Below, in pieces: positions 1-11,146 of a DNA stretch of 64,000 nt (positions within the stretch are counted from its first letter, which is position 1; each line of letters begins with the position of its first letter). The notes under the pieces are model-generated. The model saw only the letters and a list, made by a program, of their open reading frames with translations, did no database searches and was not told the origin of the DNA. Source of the DNA: Ruminococcus sp. (lineage in GTDB: Bacteria > Bacillota > Clostridia > Oscillospirales > Ruminococcaceae). The DNA lies in the NCBI GenBank assembly GCA_015066935.1, contig SVNK01000002.1, positions 62,001 to 126,000 of the forward strand, in the 5' to 3' direction. Made by a program: the position numbers and the translations under genes.

Positions 1-2172
1 GCATATGTGGAGTCTCCGAAGGCTTCGGATTTATATAAAGTCGGTGTTGTAGCAGATATAAAGCAGGTACTAAGGCTTCCCGACAATGTAATGAAGGTTC
101 TTGTGGAAGGTGTGTACAAGGCAAACCTCATACGTCTCATAGAGGACGGCGACGCTCTCAAAGCGGAAGTAAAACGCACCCCTACATATTCAAGAGCAAA
201 ATACGATGAGGTAGAAGCGGAAGCATTGATGCGTTCAATAAAGGACGTGTTCATGCGTTACTCCTCGTTCTTTCCGAAGATGCCGAAGGAGCTTGTCTCG
301 TCGGTAATGACGCAGGACACTCCCGTAAAGCTCTTTGAAACCGTAACTTTCAACTGCAATCTGAATTACAGGGACAAGCAGACTCTTCTTGAAGAGACAA
401 ATATAATAAACAAGCTTTCGGTACTTTTTGCATGTCTGAGTTCCGAAGTAGAGATACTTGAGCTTGAGAATCTTATTAACGAGCAGACGAAAAACAGTAT
501 CGACAAGGGACAGAAGGAATACTATCTGCGTGAGCAGATGAGGGTTATTCAGGAGCAGCTCGGTGAAGATGAGGCTGAAGAAGCATTCGGCTACATAAAC
601 GACATAATGGCTCTGAAAATGGACGAAAAGAGCAAGGAAAAGCTGCTCAAGGAAGCAGATAAGCTTACAAAGCTTCCTCCGTCGTCGCAGGAGGCGTTTG
701 TAATCAAGAATTATCTTGATACAGTACTTGACCTGCCGTGGGGAAAGTATACAAAGGCAAAGCTTTCGCTTGATAAGGCAGAGGGTGTTCTTGAAAAGGA
801 GCATTACGGTCTTAAAAAGGTAAAAGAACGTATACTGGAATTCCTTGCGGTACATATTCTCAATCCTGAAATCAAGGGGCAGATAATCTGTCTTGCAGGA
901 CCTCCCGGAATCGGAAAGACTTCGATTGCCAAGTCAATTGCAAAGGCTATGGGACGCAAGTACGCCCGTGTATCACTCGGAGGAGTCCGTGACGAGGCTG
1001 ACATAAGAGGTCACAGAAAGACCTACGTGGGAGCAATGCCGGGACGTATCATTACAGCGCTCCAGCAGGCAGGCTCGGCAAATCCGCTTATTCTTTTTGA
1101 TGAGATCGACAAGCTCTGCAGTGATATAAAGGGTGATCCTTCTTCAGCAATGCTGGAGGTCCTCGACAGTGAGCAGAACAACGCTTTCCGTGACCATTTC
1201 CTTGAGGTTCCTTTTGACCTCAGCAAGGCAGTGTTCATAACAACGGCAAACAATGTTTCGGCAATTCCGAAGCCTCTCCTTGACAGAATGGAGGTCATTG
1301 AGCTTCCGAGCTATACGGCAGAGGAGAAGTTCCACATAGCAAGGGAACATCTTGTTCCCAAGCAGATGAAGGAACACGGACTCAAAGCTACTCAGCTTAA
1401 AATAACCGACGCTGCATTAAACGATATAATTGCTTATTATACAAAGGAAGCAGGAGTGCGTTCACTGGAAAGAAGCATTGCATCGGTATGCAGAAAAGCT
1501 GCAAGAAAAATAGCGTCAGGGGAAGCAAAGCGTATCTCCGTAAAGAATACCGATGTTGAATCATATCTCGGAATAAGAAAATACCTGTCTGATCTTTCGT
1601 CGAAGAAGGATCAGGTAGGAATGGTAAACGGACTCGCATGGACGTCAGTCGGCGGAGTTCTCATGCCTCTTGAAGTGCTTGTACTGAAGGGCTCGGGTAA
1701 AATTGAGGTTACAGGCTCACTGGGCGATGTCATGAAGGAAAGTGCAAAGCTTGCGGTAAGCTATGTAAGGAGCGTCGCTGAAAAATACGGCATCAATCCC
1801 GAATTCCACAAGGAAAATGACATTCATATCCACGCTCCCGAAGGTGCGGTTCCGAAGGACGGCCCCTCGGCAGGCGTGACAATGACGACAGCACTTGTCT
1901 CGGCACTTGCTGAAATTCCCGTGAGAGCAGACGTTGCCATGACAGGCGAGATAACGCTTCACGGAAAGGTTCTGCCGATAGGCGGACTGCGTGAAAAGAC
2001 TATGGCTGCATATAAGGCAGGCATAAAAACAGTAGTGATTCCCGTTGACAATAAGGCTGACCTTGAAGAGGTTGACGATGTTGTCAAGGAGGCAATAACA
2101 TTCGTTTATGCCGAGGAGCTCACAGATGTGCTTGATACTGCACTGATTAAAAAAAGCCGAAAGGGGAGATAA
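1..2172 (+). CDS. lon: ATP-dependent protease Lon (5' end outside the window)
   Basis: ORF 7..2172; Walker [10 protein letters not shown], Walker [10 protein letters not shown], and C-terminal proteolytic domain with PKDGPSAG (catalytic Ser) and [15 protein letters not shown](L)REK. Confidence 0.97.
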   Translation, partial: AYVESPKASDLYKVGVVADIKQVLRLPDNVMKVLVEGVYKANLIRLIEDGDALKAEVKRTPTYSRAKYDEVEAEALMRSIKDVFMRYSSFFPKMPKELVSSVMTQDTPVKLFETVTFNCNLNYRDKQTLLEETNIINKLSVLFACLSSEVEILELENLINEQTKNSIDKGQKEYYLREQMRVIQEQLGEDEAEEAFGYINDIMALKMDEKSKEKLLKEADKLTKLPPSSQEAFVIKNYLDTVLDLPWGKYTKAKLSLDKAEGVLEKEHYGLKKVKERILEFLAVHILNPEIKGQIICLAGPPGIGKTSIAKSIAKAMGRKYARVSLGGVRDEADIRGHRKTYVGAMPGRIITALQQAGSANPLILFDEIDKLCSDIKGDPSSAMLEVLDSEQNNAFRDHFLEVPFDLSKAVFITTANNVSAIPKPLLDRMEVIELPSYTAEEKFHIAREHLVPKQMKEHGLKATQLKITDAALNDIIAYYTKEAGVRSLERSIASVCRKAARKIASGEAKRISVKNTDVESYLGIRKYLSDLSSKKDQVGMVNGLAWTSVGGVLMPLEVLVLKGSGKIEVTGSLGDVMKESAKLAVSYVRSVAEKYGINPEFHKENDIHIHAPEGAVPKDGPSAGVTMTTALVSALAEIPVRADVAMTGEITLHGKVLPIGGLREKTMAAYKAGIKTVVIPVDNKADLEEVDDVVKEAITFVYAEELTDVLDTALIKKSRKGR

Positions 2173-2175
2173 TCC

Positions 2176-2781
2176 TTGAAGCTCAACTATAATAAAGCGG
2201 AATTTACTGCCGCCTACGGAAAATTCTCACAGCTTCCGCCTCCGCAGAGGATAGAGATTGCATTTGCGGGACACTCCAACGTTGGAAAATCCACTCTTAT
2301 AAACAAGCTGTTCAACAGGAAAAATCTTGCGAGAGTAAGCTCTGTTCCGGGAAAAACAGCAACAATCAATTTCTACGGACTTGAGAATATCTATTTTGTG
2401 GACCTTCCGGGATACGGTTACGCAAAGGTAGCCAAAACCGAGAAGGAACGCTGGTCGGGACTTATCGAGGGATATCTCAATTCCGACAGAGACCTGAGAC
2501 TTGTATTCATGCTTGTGGATATGCGTCATAAGCCGACGGCAGGCGATATCCAGATGATAAACTATCTGATTGATACGGAAACGCCGTTTGTGCTTGTCCT
2601 GACAAAGGCAGACAAGCTCAAGAAGACGGAACGTATGAATCGCATGGAAGCTTTCAAAGACGAGATTCCTTGTTTTGAAGAAATGCACGTTGTACCCTTC
2701 TCGTCCATGACCTTCGAGGGCGTTGAGGAACTTCGTCAGATTGTGGAGGATATAGCCTCCGATGACAGCAGGGATAAATGA
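2176..2781 (+). CDS. engB: Ribosome biogenesis GTP-binding protein EngB/YsxC
   Basis: G1 GHSNVGKSTLIN, G3 DLPGYGYAKV, G4 TKADK; follows lon as commonly found. Confidence 0.96.
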   Translation: MKLNYNKAEFTAAYGKFSQLPPPQRIEIAFAGHSNVGKSTLINKLFNRKNLARVSSVPGKTATINFYGLENIYFVDLPGYGYAKVAKTEKERWSGLIEGYLNSDRDLRLVFMLVDMRHKPTAGDIQMINYLIDTETPFVLVLTKADKLKKTERMNRMEAFKDEIPCFEEMHVVPFSSMTFEGVEELRQIVEDIASDDSRDK

Positions 2782-2802
2782 TTATTCGGAAGGACGATAA
2801 AT

Positions 2803-4101
2803 ATGTTTATATCGGAAAATCTTAATGTAAATGAAAAAGGAAACCTTACTGTCGGCGGTGTTGATACAACAGAGCTTGCCGCACAGTACGGTACTCCTCT
2901 CTACGTAATGGACGAGCAGGCTATCAGGGACGCCTGCCGTCGTTTCAAAGGAAGCATTGACAGATATTATGGCGGACAGGGTATGGTCTGCTATGCAAGC
3001 AAAGCATTCTCGTGTATGGAGATGTGCCGTGTAATAGACAGCGAGGGAATCGGTCTTGATGTTGTATCGGCAGGCGAACTCTATACTGCACTCAAAGCAG
3101 GTTTCGACGCATCGAAAATCGGCTTCCACGGTAACAACAAGACTGATGACGAGCTTCGTTATGCTGTTGAATCAGGAGTCGGACACATAATCGTTGACAA
3201 TATCAGCGAACTTCTTCGTCTTGAAAGAATCGCAAAGGAGAAGAATGTCCGTCCGCACATTATGTTCCGCATAAAGCCCGGAATAGACGCTCATACACAC
3301 GATTTTGTAAAGACAGGACAGATTGACAGCAAATTCGGATTTGCTCTTGAAACGGGCGAGGCTTATGATGCCGTAAAGCAGGCGATTTCATGTGAATTTG
3401 TGGAGCTGAAGGGTGTTCACTGTCATATCGGTTCTCAGATTTTCGACATTGCTCCCTTCGAGGAAGCCGCAAGAGTAATGCTGAAATTTATTGCAAAAAT
3501 CAGGACCGAACTTGATTACGAAATCAGTGAGCTGAATCTTGGCGGAGGCTTCGGAATCAGATACCTCGGTGAGCACAATCCTGCACCTTTTGAGACATAC
3601 ATGGAGCGTGTTTCTGCCGTTGTGGACGAAACCTGTGCAGAGCTTGGCATTTCACGTCCGTTCATTCTCATTGAGCCGGGACGTTCAATTGCAGGACCTG
3701 CGGGCCTGACACTTTATACTGTGGGTGCACGCAAGGAAATTCCCGATATACGCACTTACATTTCCGTTGACGGTGGAATGCCTGATAATCCGAGGTATAT
3801 TCTCTATAAATCCGAGTATGAGGCAGTTGTTGCGAACAAGGCTTCGGAGGAGCGCTCTGAGACTGTTACGATTGCAGGAAAATGCTGCGAAAGCGGTGAC
3901 CTTATCGGAGAAAATATGCCTCTCCAGCACGCTGAGTCGGGCGACATTATAGCAGTTCTTGCAACGGGAGCGTACAACTATTCGATGTCGTCGAACTATA
4001 ACAGAATTCCTAAACCTGCCGTTGTTTTCGTCAACAACGGAGAAGCAAGGGTTGCCGTTAAGAGGGAGACTCTTGATGATATAATCCGCAACGACATATA
4101 A
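2803..4101 (+). CDS. lysA: Diaminopimelate decarboxylase
   Basis: PLP fold-type III decarboxylase motifs: YASKAFSC, HCHIGSQI, LNLGGGFGI, EPGRSI, CESGD. Confidence 0.95.
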   Translation: MFISENLNVNEKGNLTVGGVDTTELAAQYGTPLYVMDEQAIRDACRRFKGSIDRYYGGQGMVCYASKAFSCMEMCRVIDSEGIGLDVVSAGELYTALKAGFDASKIGFHGNNKTDDELRYAVESGVGHIIVDNISELLRLERIAKEKNVRPHIMFRIKPGIDAHTHDFVKTGQIDSKFGFALETGEAYDAVKQAISCEFVELKGVHCHIGSQIFDIAPFEEAARVMLKFIAKIRTELDYEISELNLGGGFGIRYLGEHNPAPFETYMERVSAVVDETCAELGISRPFILIEPGRSIAGPAGLTLYTVGARKEIPDIRTYISVDGGMPDNPRYILYKSEYEAVVANKASEERSETVTIAGKCCESGDLIGENMPLQHAESGDIIAVLATGAYNYSMSSNYNRIPKPAVVFVNNGEARVAVKRETLDDIIRNDI

Positions 4102-4111
4102 TTACAGACAG

Positions 4112-4141
4112 CAGCCACGTTCATCGTGGCTGTTTCTTTTT
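4112..4141 (+). terminator. Rho-independent terminator after lysA
   Basis: AGCCACG-TTCAT-CGTGGCT followed by GTTTCTTTTT. Confidence 0.85.
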
Positions 4142-4217
4142 CGGCAGCAAATGAGGATGAGGTTTTCTAATGCTAACAAATATAAAATCTACCATATTAT
4201 TTATGATTGTTTATTTA

Positions 4218-4246
4218 TTGACAAAGTGACTGAAATGTTGTACAAT
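4218..4246 (+). promoter_or_regulatory. Sigma-A-type promoter for the aconitase transcription unit
   Basis: TTGACA - 17 nt - TACAAT; the -10 lies inside the perfect 16-bp palindrome TACAATATATATTGTA (4241-4256). Confidence 0.8.
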
Positions 4247-4282
4247 ATATATTGTATAATTGAATTGAAAGGATTGATTTCA

Positions 4283-6220
4283 ATGGGTTTAACTTTGACT
4301 GAAAAAATTCTCAAGGCTCACCTTGTTGACGGTGAGTATGTAAAGGGTCAGGAGATCGGAATCCGCATCGACCAGACTCTCACACAGGACGCTACAGGAA
4401 CAATGGCGTACCTCGAGTTTGAGGCAATCGGTGTTCCGAGAGTAAAGACAGAGCGTTCTGTTGCGTATATTGACCATAATACACTCCAGAACGGCTTTGA
4501 AAACGCTGACGACCACAGATTCATCGGAAGCGTTGCAAAGAAGCATGGAATTTACTTCTCACGTCCCGGTAACGGTATCTGCCATCAGGTACATCTTGAG
4601 CGTTTCGGAATTCCCGGAAAGACTCTTATCGGTTCCGACAGCCATACTCCCACAGGCGGCGGTATCGGAATGATCGCAATCGGTGCAGGCGGACTTGACG
4701 TTGCCGTAGCAATGGGCGGCGGAGCATATTACATAACCTGTCCCAAGGTAGTTAAGGTAGAGCTTACAGGAAAGCTTCGTCCGTGGGTAGCTGCAAAGGA
4801 TGTAATTCTTGAAGTACTCAGAAGAATGTCCGTAAAGGGCGGCGTAGGAAAGGTTATCGAGTACTGCGGCGAAGGCGTAAAGGCTCTCTCCGTACCTGAG
4901 CGTGCAACAATCACAAACATGGGTGCAGAGCTTGGTGCAACAACATCTGTATTCCCTTCAGACGAGATCACAAAGCAGTTCCTCAAGGCACAGTGCCGTG
5001 AGGAAGTATGGCAGCCTCTTTCTGCTGATGCTGACGCAGAATATGACGAGGAGCTTACAATCAACCTCAGTGAACTTGTACCGCTTGCAGCTTGTCCTCA
5101 TTCTCCGGACAACGTAAAGAGCGTCGAGGAAATCGGCAGACTCAAGGTAGATCAGGTATGTATCGGTTCATGCACAAACTCCTCACTCCTTGATATGCTC
5201 AAGGTTGCACACATTCTCAAGGATAAGACAGTTGACCCCAGCGTATCACTTTCAATTGCTCCCGGTTCAAAGCAGGTTCTCAACATGCTTGCACAGAACG
5301 GTGCACTTTCCGACCTTATCGAAGCCGGTGCAAGAATCCTTGAAAGTGCGTGCGGACCATGTATCGGTATGGGACAGTCACCCAATTCAGGCGGTATCTC
5401 ACTCCGTACATTCAACAGAAACTTCGAGGGACGTTCAGGAACAAAGGACGGTCAGATTTATCTTGTATCACCTGAAATGGCAGCTGCATCCGCTATCACA
5501 GGCTATCTGACAGACCCCAGAGAACTTGGCGATATGCCTGAGTTCAAGCTTCCCGAAATATTTGCAATCAACGACAACATGGTTGTTGCTCCGGCTGATG
5601 AAGCTGATATGGACAGCGTCGAGATTCTCAGAGGACCAAACATCAAGCCCTATCCTGAGACAGCTCCGCTTCTTGAAACAATCGAAGCACCCGTATCGCT
5701 CAAGGTCGGCGACAACATCACAACAGACCACATTATGCCTGCAGGAGCAAAGATTCTGCCTCTTCGTTCAAATATTCCGAAAATTTCACAGCACTGCTTT
5801 GCAGTATGTGACGAATCATTCCCTGAAAGAGCAAAGCAGCTTGGCAAGAGCATTATTGTCGGCGGTTCAAACTACGGACAGGGTTCATCGAGAGAGCACG
5901 CAGCTCTTGCACCTCTTTACCTTGGTGTAAAGGCAGTTCTTGTTAAGTCTTTCGCACGTATTCACCGTGCAAACCTTGTAAACGCAGGTATTCTTCCTCT
6001 TACATTTGTCAACGAGGCTGACTACGACAATATTGCACAGGGTGACGAGCTTGTTCTTGCTGACGTAAGAAAGGCTGTTGCAGAGGGCAAGTCCGAGCTT
6101 ACAGTTGTAAACAAGACAAACGGCAAGGAAATTCCCGTACTCTGTGAACTCAGCGGACGTACAAAGGACATTATGCTTGCAGGAGGACTCCTTGACTACA
6201 CAAGAGAGTCAATGAAATAA
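4283..6220 (+). CDS. Aconitate hydratase
   Basis: IGSDSHTPTGGGIGMIAIGAGGLDVA, IGSCTNSS, SACGPCIGMGQ, VGGSNYGQGSSREHAALAP; start placed at 4283 (MGLTLTEKIL). Confidence 0.96.
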   Translation: MGLTLTEKILKAHLVDGEYVKGQEIGIRIDQTLTQDATGTMAYLEFEAIGVPRVKTERSVAYIDHNTLQNGFENADDHRFIGSVAKKHGIYFSRPGNGICHQVHLERFGIPGKTLIGSDSHTPTGGGIGMIAIGAGGLDVAVAMGGGAYYITCPKVVKVELTGKLRPWVAAKDVILEVLRRMSVKGGVGKVIEYCGEGVKALSVPERATITNMGAELGATTSVFPSDEITKQFLKAQCREEVWQPLSADADAEYDEELTINLSELVPLAACPHSPDNVKSVEEIGRLKVDQVCIGSCTNSSLLDMLKVAHILKDKTVDPSVSLSIAPGSKQVLNMLAQNGALSDLIEAGARILESACGPCIGMGQSPNSGGISLRTFNRNFEGRSGTKDGQIYLVSPEMAAASAITGYLTDPRELGDMPEFKLPEIFAINDNMVVAPADEADMDSVEILRGPNIKPYPETAPLLETIEAPVSLKVGDNITTDHIMPAGAKILPLRSNIPKISQHCFAVCDESFPERAKQLGKSIIVGGSNYGQGSSREHAALAPLYLGVKAVLVKSFARIHRANLVNAGILPLTFVNEADYDNIAQGDELVLADVRKAVAEGKSELTVVNKTNGKEIPVLCELSGRTKDIMLAGGLLDYTRESMK

Positions 6221-6441
6221 TGCATACAAATCTGACAGCAATGCTCTCCGCAGAAAAATCTGCGGAGGGGATGCTAAGACTTCTGATATTTATGGTAGGT
6301 CTGATAGCTGTTTTCTGGGGTATTAATATTTTCAGACACAAAATAAACGGTAATTGGACGAAATTTCAGAAGACTGCGGATATTATCGGCATGATACTGC
6401 TCATTGTACTGCTTATAATGCTGATTGCGGTGATGATATGA
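6220..6441 (+). CDS. Small two-TM membrane protein, unknown function
   Basis: 73-aa ORF overlapping the aconitase stop; two hydrophobic segments. Confidence 0.65.
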   Translation: MHTNLTAMLSAEKSAEGMLRLLIFMVGLIAVFWGINIFRHKINGNWTKFQKTADIIGMILLIVLLIMLIAVMI

Positions 6442-6770
6442 AACCGAAGCGACGTGCTGCATATTCCGAGGGTGCACTTTATAGCGTTGCATTATGTTTT
6501 CCTGCAGTAGTGCTTTCACTGTTTCTTCTGTCAAAGGTATACGACATAAAGGGGAAAGGTGATCCTGTAGGGATACTAATTGCAGTTGGATATATTGTGC
6601 TTTATCTGGTTTTGTTCAAATACGGCAGAAAGCTGTTTTACTTCACCGAAAAAATGTACATGAGCTGCGGTGATGAGAAAAAGGCACACAGGAAAGCTGT
6701 TCTGACAGAATATTTTGTGTTTTTTGTTTTTGTGGCAGCGTGTATGTTTATTCTCACAATGCTGATTTAG
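6438..6770 (+). CDS. Small multi-TM membrane protein, unknown function
   Basis: ATG at 6438 overlaps upstream stop (ATGA); about 110 aa with hydrophobic segments. Confidence 0.65.
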   Translation: MKPKRRAAYSEGALYSVALCFPAVVLSLFLLSKVYDIKGKGDPVGILIAVGYIVLYLVLFKYGRKLFYFTEKMYMSCGDEKKAHRKAVLTEYFVFFVFVAACMFILTMLI

Positions 6771-6808
6771 AATGATTATTGCAAAAATAGCGGATTCAGG
6801 GGAAATAT

Positions 6809-7009
6809 ATGTATTTTATCAGATACAGAAGCCGTAACCATATAGACTCACCCAAGGACCTTCTGGTAGTTATTATCGGAGTGGCGGTATGTATGGCAAT
6901 GAAATATTATTTGCCGAAGATTATACCGGGCATGAGTAATAAGACAGTAGAGCGGGTCAGTTATGCAGTTGCGGTGATTATTATGGTGTTGTTTATATTC
7001 ATAATCTGA
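6809..7009 (+). CDS. Small two-TM membrane protein, unknown function
   Basis: 66-aa ORF in operon spacing before icd. Confidence 0.55.
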   Translation: MYFIRYRSRNHIDSPKDLLVVIIGVAVCMAMKYYLPKIIPGMSNKTVERVSYAVAVIIMVLFIFII

Positions 7010-7024
7010 AGGAGGTAAAAACCA

Positions 7025-8236
7025 ATGGCAAAAATTATTATGAAGACTCCGCTCGTAGAGATGGACGGAGATGAGATGACAAGAATACTCTGGCAGTGGA
7101 TCAAGGAGACTCTCCTCGAACCATATGTAGAGCTTAATACAGAATATTACGACCTCGGACTTGCTCACCGTGAGGAGACAAAGGATCAGGTTACAATTGA
7201 TTCGGCTGAGGCTACAAAGAAGTACGGCGTTGCAGTAAAGTGTGCAACAATCACTCCCAACGCAGCAAGAATGCCCGAATACAACCTTACACAGATGTGG
7301 AAGTCTCCCAACGGTACAATCAGAGCAGCTCTTGACGGTACAGTTTTCAGAACTCCGATCATTGTAAAGGGCATTGAGCCTTATATTCCCACATGGACAA
7401 AGCCTATCACAATTGCACGTCACGCATACGGTGATGTATACAAGAATACGGAAATGCGTGTTGAGCAGGGAAGCAAGGCAGAGCTCGTTGTTACAGACAA
7501 GGACGGCAACGAAACACGTGAGCTTATCCATGATTTCTCAAAGTGCGACGGTATCATTCAGGGACTTCACAACCTTGACGATTCAATCGCAGGCTTTGCA
7601 AGAGCTTGTCTCAACTACGGTCTTGACCTTAAGCAGGATGTATGGTTTGCTTCAAAGGACACAATTTCCAAGAAGTACGACCACCGCTTCAAGGACATCT
7701 TCGCTGAGATTTACGAGAACGAGTATAAGGAAAAGTACGAAGCAGCAGGCATTGAGTACTTCTATACACTCATAGACGACGCTGTAGCAAGAGTAATCCG
7801 TTCAAACGGCGGATATATCTGGGCTTGCAAGAACTACGACGGCGACGTTATGTCAGACATGGTTTCGACAGCATACGGAAGCCTTGCAATGATGACATCC
7901 GTACTTGTATCTCCTGACGGAATTTATGAGTACGAGGCAGCTCACGGTACAGTTCAGCGTCATTACTACAAGTACCTCAAGGGTGAGGAGACCTCCACAA
8001 ACTCTGTTGCAACAATCTTTGCATGGAGCGGTGCTCTCAGAAAGAGAGGCGAGCTTGACGGAACTCCCGAACTTTGCGGGTTTGCGGATAAGCTTGAAAA
8101 GGCAACAATCCAGACTATCGAGGAAGGCGTCATGACAGGTGACCTCTACCTTATTTCCAAGCTTGACAACAAGAAGAAGGTAGATTCAAAGACATTCCTT
8201 GATGAAGTAAAGGTAAGACTTGATAAATTAATGTAA
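7025..8236 (+). CDS. icd: NADP-dependent isocitrate dehydrogenase (eukaryotic-like subfamily)
   Basis: [62 protein letters not shown] upstream. Confidence 0.96.
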   Translation: MAKIIMKTPLVEMDGDEMTRILWQWIKETLLEPYVELNTEYYDLGLAHREETKDQVTIDSAEATKKYGVAVKCATITPNAARMPEYNLTQMWKSPNGTIRAALDGTVFRTPIIVKGIEPYIPTWTKPITIARHAYGDVYKNTEMRVEQGSKAELVVTDKDGNETRELIHDFSKCDGIIQGLHNLDDSIAGFARACLNYGLDLKQDVWFASKDTISKKYDHRFKDIFAEIYENEYKEKYEAAGIEYFYTLIDDAVARVIRSNGGYIWACKNYDGDVMSDMVSTAYGSLAMMTSVLVSPDGIYEYEAAHGTVQRHYYKYLKGEETSTNSVATIFAWSGALRKRGELDGTPELCGFADKLEKATIQTIEEGVMTGDLYLISKLDNKKKVDSKTFLDEVKVRLDKLM

Positions 8237-8266
8237 TGCGTCGGCATTCGGAAAGAGGCACATAAA

Positions 8267-8914
8267 ATGTCAAAAAATGCAATATCTGATTCAGTAATAA
8301 GACGTTTGCCGAGATACTACAGATTCCTCGGAGAGCTTGAAAAAGACGGATATATCCGTATTTCTTCGAGGGAGCTTTCCGAAAAAATGGGACTTACGGC
8401 GTCGCAGATACGACAGGATTTCAACTGCTTCGGAGAATTCGGTCAGCAGGGCTACGGATACAATGTGCGTGATCTTCGTGGAGAAATCGGCAAGATTCTC
8501 GGACTTGAAAAGCTCACGCCGATGATACTTATAGGTGCGGGAAATCTTGGCAAAGCGATTGCTGCACATATCGACTTCAGCAGCAAAGGCTTCGATCTTA
8601 TCGGAGCCTTTGACGCAAATCCCGATCTTTTCGGTATGAAAACGGGTGGAGTTTCCGTACAGAGCGTAGATGAGCTTGAAGCTTTCTGTGCTGAGAAGAA
8701 GCCTGCGGCAGCGATACTGTGCGTGCCTATGGAGGCTGCTGAAAAGATGGCAGACAGACTTATAGAGTGCGGAGTAAAGGCGTTCTGGAATTTCACTCAT
8801 TTTGATCTTCGCACGACTCATGCGGACATTTCTGTTGAAAACGTGCATCTTGGCGACAGTCTTACAACTTTGTCGTACAGACTCAACACGTTCAGCAAAG
8901 AAAAGCAAAACTGA
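8267..8914 (+). CDS. rex: Redox-sensing transcriptional repressor Rex
   Basis: N-terminal winged helix (IRRLPRYYRFLGEL, TASQIRQDFNCFGEFGQQGYGY) and Rossmann GAGNLGKAIA. Confidence 0.96.
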   Translation: MSKNAISDSVIRRLPRYYRFLGELEKDGYIRISSRELSEKMGLTASQIRQDFNCFGEFGQQGYGYNVRDLRGEIGKILGLEKLTPMILIGAGNLGKAIAAHIDFSSKGFDLIGAFDANPDLFGMKTGGVSVQSVDELEAFCAEKKPAAAILCVPMEAAEKMADRLIECGVKAFWNFTHFDLRTTHADISVENVHLGDSLTTLSYRLNTFSKEKQN

Positions 8915-8950
8915 TAAAAAGCTCATATAAATTTCAGGGAGAGGATAATA

Positions 8951-10327
8951 ATGGAATATCGTATTGAACATGATTCTATGGGAGAAGTAAGGGTACCTGC
9001 CGACAAATACTGGGCTGCCCAGACAGAACGCAGCCATGAGAATTTTCCTATCGGCGTGGGAATCGAGACAATGCCGAGAGAAATAACACATGCTTTCGGA
9101 ATCCTCAAAAAAGCGGCAGCACAGGCAAATCATGCTTTAAAGCCTGAAAAAATGACGTCACAGAAGCTTTCGGCAATTTCGCAGGCCTGCGACGAGGTTA
9201 TAAGCGGTGCACTCAATGAGCATTTTCCTCTTGTTGTGTGGCAGACAGGAAGCGGAACACAGTCGAACATGAATGCCAACGAGGTTATTGCAAACCGAGG
9301 AAATGAGATAGCAGGTGAGAAGCTTCTTCACCCTAACGATGATATAAATATGAGCCAGTCCTCCAACGACACATTCCCTACAGCAATGCATATTGCCGCA
9401 GTAATTGCGATTGAGGATAAGGTGATTCCGGCAGTTGATACGCTTATTGATACATTTCTGCGTCTTGAGGCAGAAAACGAGGGAATCGTAAAAAGCGGAA
9501 GAACACATCTTCAGGATGCAACTCCCATAAAATTTTCACAGGAGATAAGCGGCTGGCGTTCTTCTCTTGAAAAGGACAGAAAGATGATTCTCGCTTCATG
9601 CGAGGAGCTTAAAGAGCTTGCACTCGGCGGAACTGCCGTAGGTACGGGACTCAATGCTCCCGAAGGCTTTGCTGAGAAATCAGCCGAGGCTATCAGTGAG
9701 ATTACAGGAAAGACTTTCGTTACGGCTCCCAACAAATTCCATTCTCTCACCTCCAAGGACGAGATCGTTTTTGCTCACGGAGCATTGAAGGCTCTTGCGG
9801 CAGACATGATGAAGATCGCAAACGATGTAAGATGGCTTGCATCGGGACCACGTGACGGTCTCGGAGAAATTTTCATTCCCGAAAATGAGCCCGGTTCATC
9901 AATCATGCCCGGAAAGGTCAATCCGACCCAGTGCGAGCAGGTAACGATGGTAGCCGTACAGGTTATGGGCAACGATGTTGCAGTCGGAATGGCAGCGTCA
10001 CAGGGTAATTTCGAGCTTAATGTGTTCATGCCGGTATGTGCATACAATTTCCTTCAGTCGGCAAGACTTCTTGCTGAGTCGATAATGTCATTCAACAACA
10101 ACTGTGCCGTGGGAATCAAGGCAAACAGAGAGAAGATGCACCACAATCTGCATAATTCCCTTATGCTTGTGACGGCACTCAATCCCTATATCGGTTACGA
10201 GAATGCTGCAAAGACGGCAAAGAAGGCGTATAAGGACAATATTTCGCTGAAAGAAGCCTGTGTGGAACTTGGATTCCTGACAGCGGAAAAATTCGACGAG
10301 GTATTCCATCCCGAGCAGATGGTCTGA
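8951..10327 (+). CDS. fumC: Class II fumarate hydratase
   Basis: MGEVRVPADKYWAAQTERS, SGTQSNMNANEVIANR, signature GSSIMPGKVNPTQ. Confidence 0.97.
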   Translation: MEYRIEHDSMGEVRVPADKYWAAQTERSHENFPIGVGIETMPREITHAFGILKKAAAQANHALKPEKMTSQKLSAISQACDEVISGALNEHFPLVVWQTGSGTQSNMNANEVIANRGNEIAGEKLLHPNDDINMSQSSNDTFPTAMHIAAVIAIEDKVIPAVDTLIDTFLRLEAENEGIVKSGRTHLQDATPIKFSQEISGWRSSLEKDRKMILASCEELKELALGGTAVGTGLNAPEGFAEKSAEAISEITGKTFVTAPNKFHSLTSKDEIVFAHGALKALAADMMKIANDVRWLASGPRDGLGEIFIPENEPGSSIMPGKVNPTQCEQVTMVAVQVMGNDVAVGMAASQGNFELNVFMPVCAYNFLQSARLLAESIMSFNNNCAVGIKANREKMHHNLHNSLMLVTALNPYIGYENAAKTAKKAYKDNISLKEACVELGFLTAEKFDEVFHPEQMV

Positions 10328-10345
10328 GAAAGGAATATATAGTTT

Positions 10346-11146
10346 ATGGAAACATTTACATATTATCCCGGCTGTACACTGAGAACAAAGGCGAAGGAGC
10401 TTGATACGTATGCAAGAGCCTCTGCGGAAGCTCTCGGCATCAGACTTGAGGAGCCGGCTGAGTGGCAGTGCTGCGGCGGAGCATATACGACAGCTGTCAA
10501 TGAGACTGCAACAAAGCTTTCTGCAGTAAGAGTCCTTCTTGCGGCTAAGGAGCTTGACAGACCTCTTATAACGGTATGCTCGGCGTGTCATAACGTAATC
10601 AAGCAGACAAATTATGACATAATTCATAATGAAACAGTAGCATCAAAGGTAAACAATTACCTCGGACTTGAAATTCCCTACAAGGGAGAAACGAAAATTT
10701 ACCATTATCTTGAAATGCTCCGTGATGTGATTGGTTTTGATAAGCTTGCGGAAAAGGTTGTGAAGCCGTTCAAAGGCAGGAAGATTGCGGCATATTACGG
10801 ATGTCTGCTTCTTCGTCCGTCAAAGGCACTTGCAATGGATGACCCCGAAAATCCCACCATTATCGAGGATTTCATCAGAGCAATCGGCGGTACTCCCGTA
10901 ATATATGCCCGCAGAAATGAATGCTGCGGCGGATACATCACACTTGAGGATAAAGCACAGGCTGCAAAGCTCAGCAGTTCCGTCATGAAGGACGCCGAAG
11001 ACAAAGGTGCTGAAATGATAATCACAGCCTGTCCGCTTTGTATGTACAATCTCAGAAAGAATTCCGGCAGTGAGCTTCCCGTTTATTACTTCACGGAACT
11101 TCTTGCAGAGGCACTCGGCTTAAAGGAGGAGAATACAGATGAATAA
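10346..11146 (+). CDS. hdrB: Heterodisulfide reductase subunit B-like protein (two CCG domains)
   Basis: YYPGCTLR, WQCCGGAY..CSACHN and YYGCLLLRP..ECCGG..CPLC CCG motifs. Confidence 0.92.
   Translation: METFTYYPGCTLRTKAKELDTYARASAEALGIRLEEPAEWQCCGGAYTTAVNETATKLSAVRVLLAAKELDRPLITVCSACHNVIKQTNYDIIHNETVASKVNNYLGLEIPYKGETKIYHYLEMLRDVIGFDKLAEKVVKPFKGRKIAAYYGCLLLRPSKALAMDDPENPTIIEDFIRAIGGTPVIYARRNECCGGYITLEDKAQAAKLSSSVMKDAEDKGAEMIITACPLCMYNLRKNSGSELPVYYFTELLAEALGLKEENTDE

Noticed and set aside
235-855. Long antisense ORF inside lon, and similar ones at 6848-7531, 8291-9133, 11091-11759 and 24153-24710
   Set aside because: They overlap well-supported genes on the opposite strand and translate to Cys/Leu/Arg-rich, motif-free sequence typical of mirror frames.
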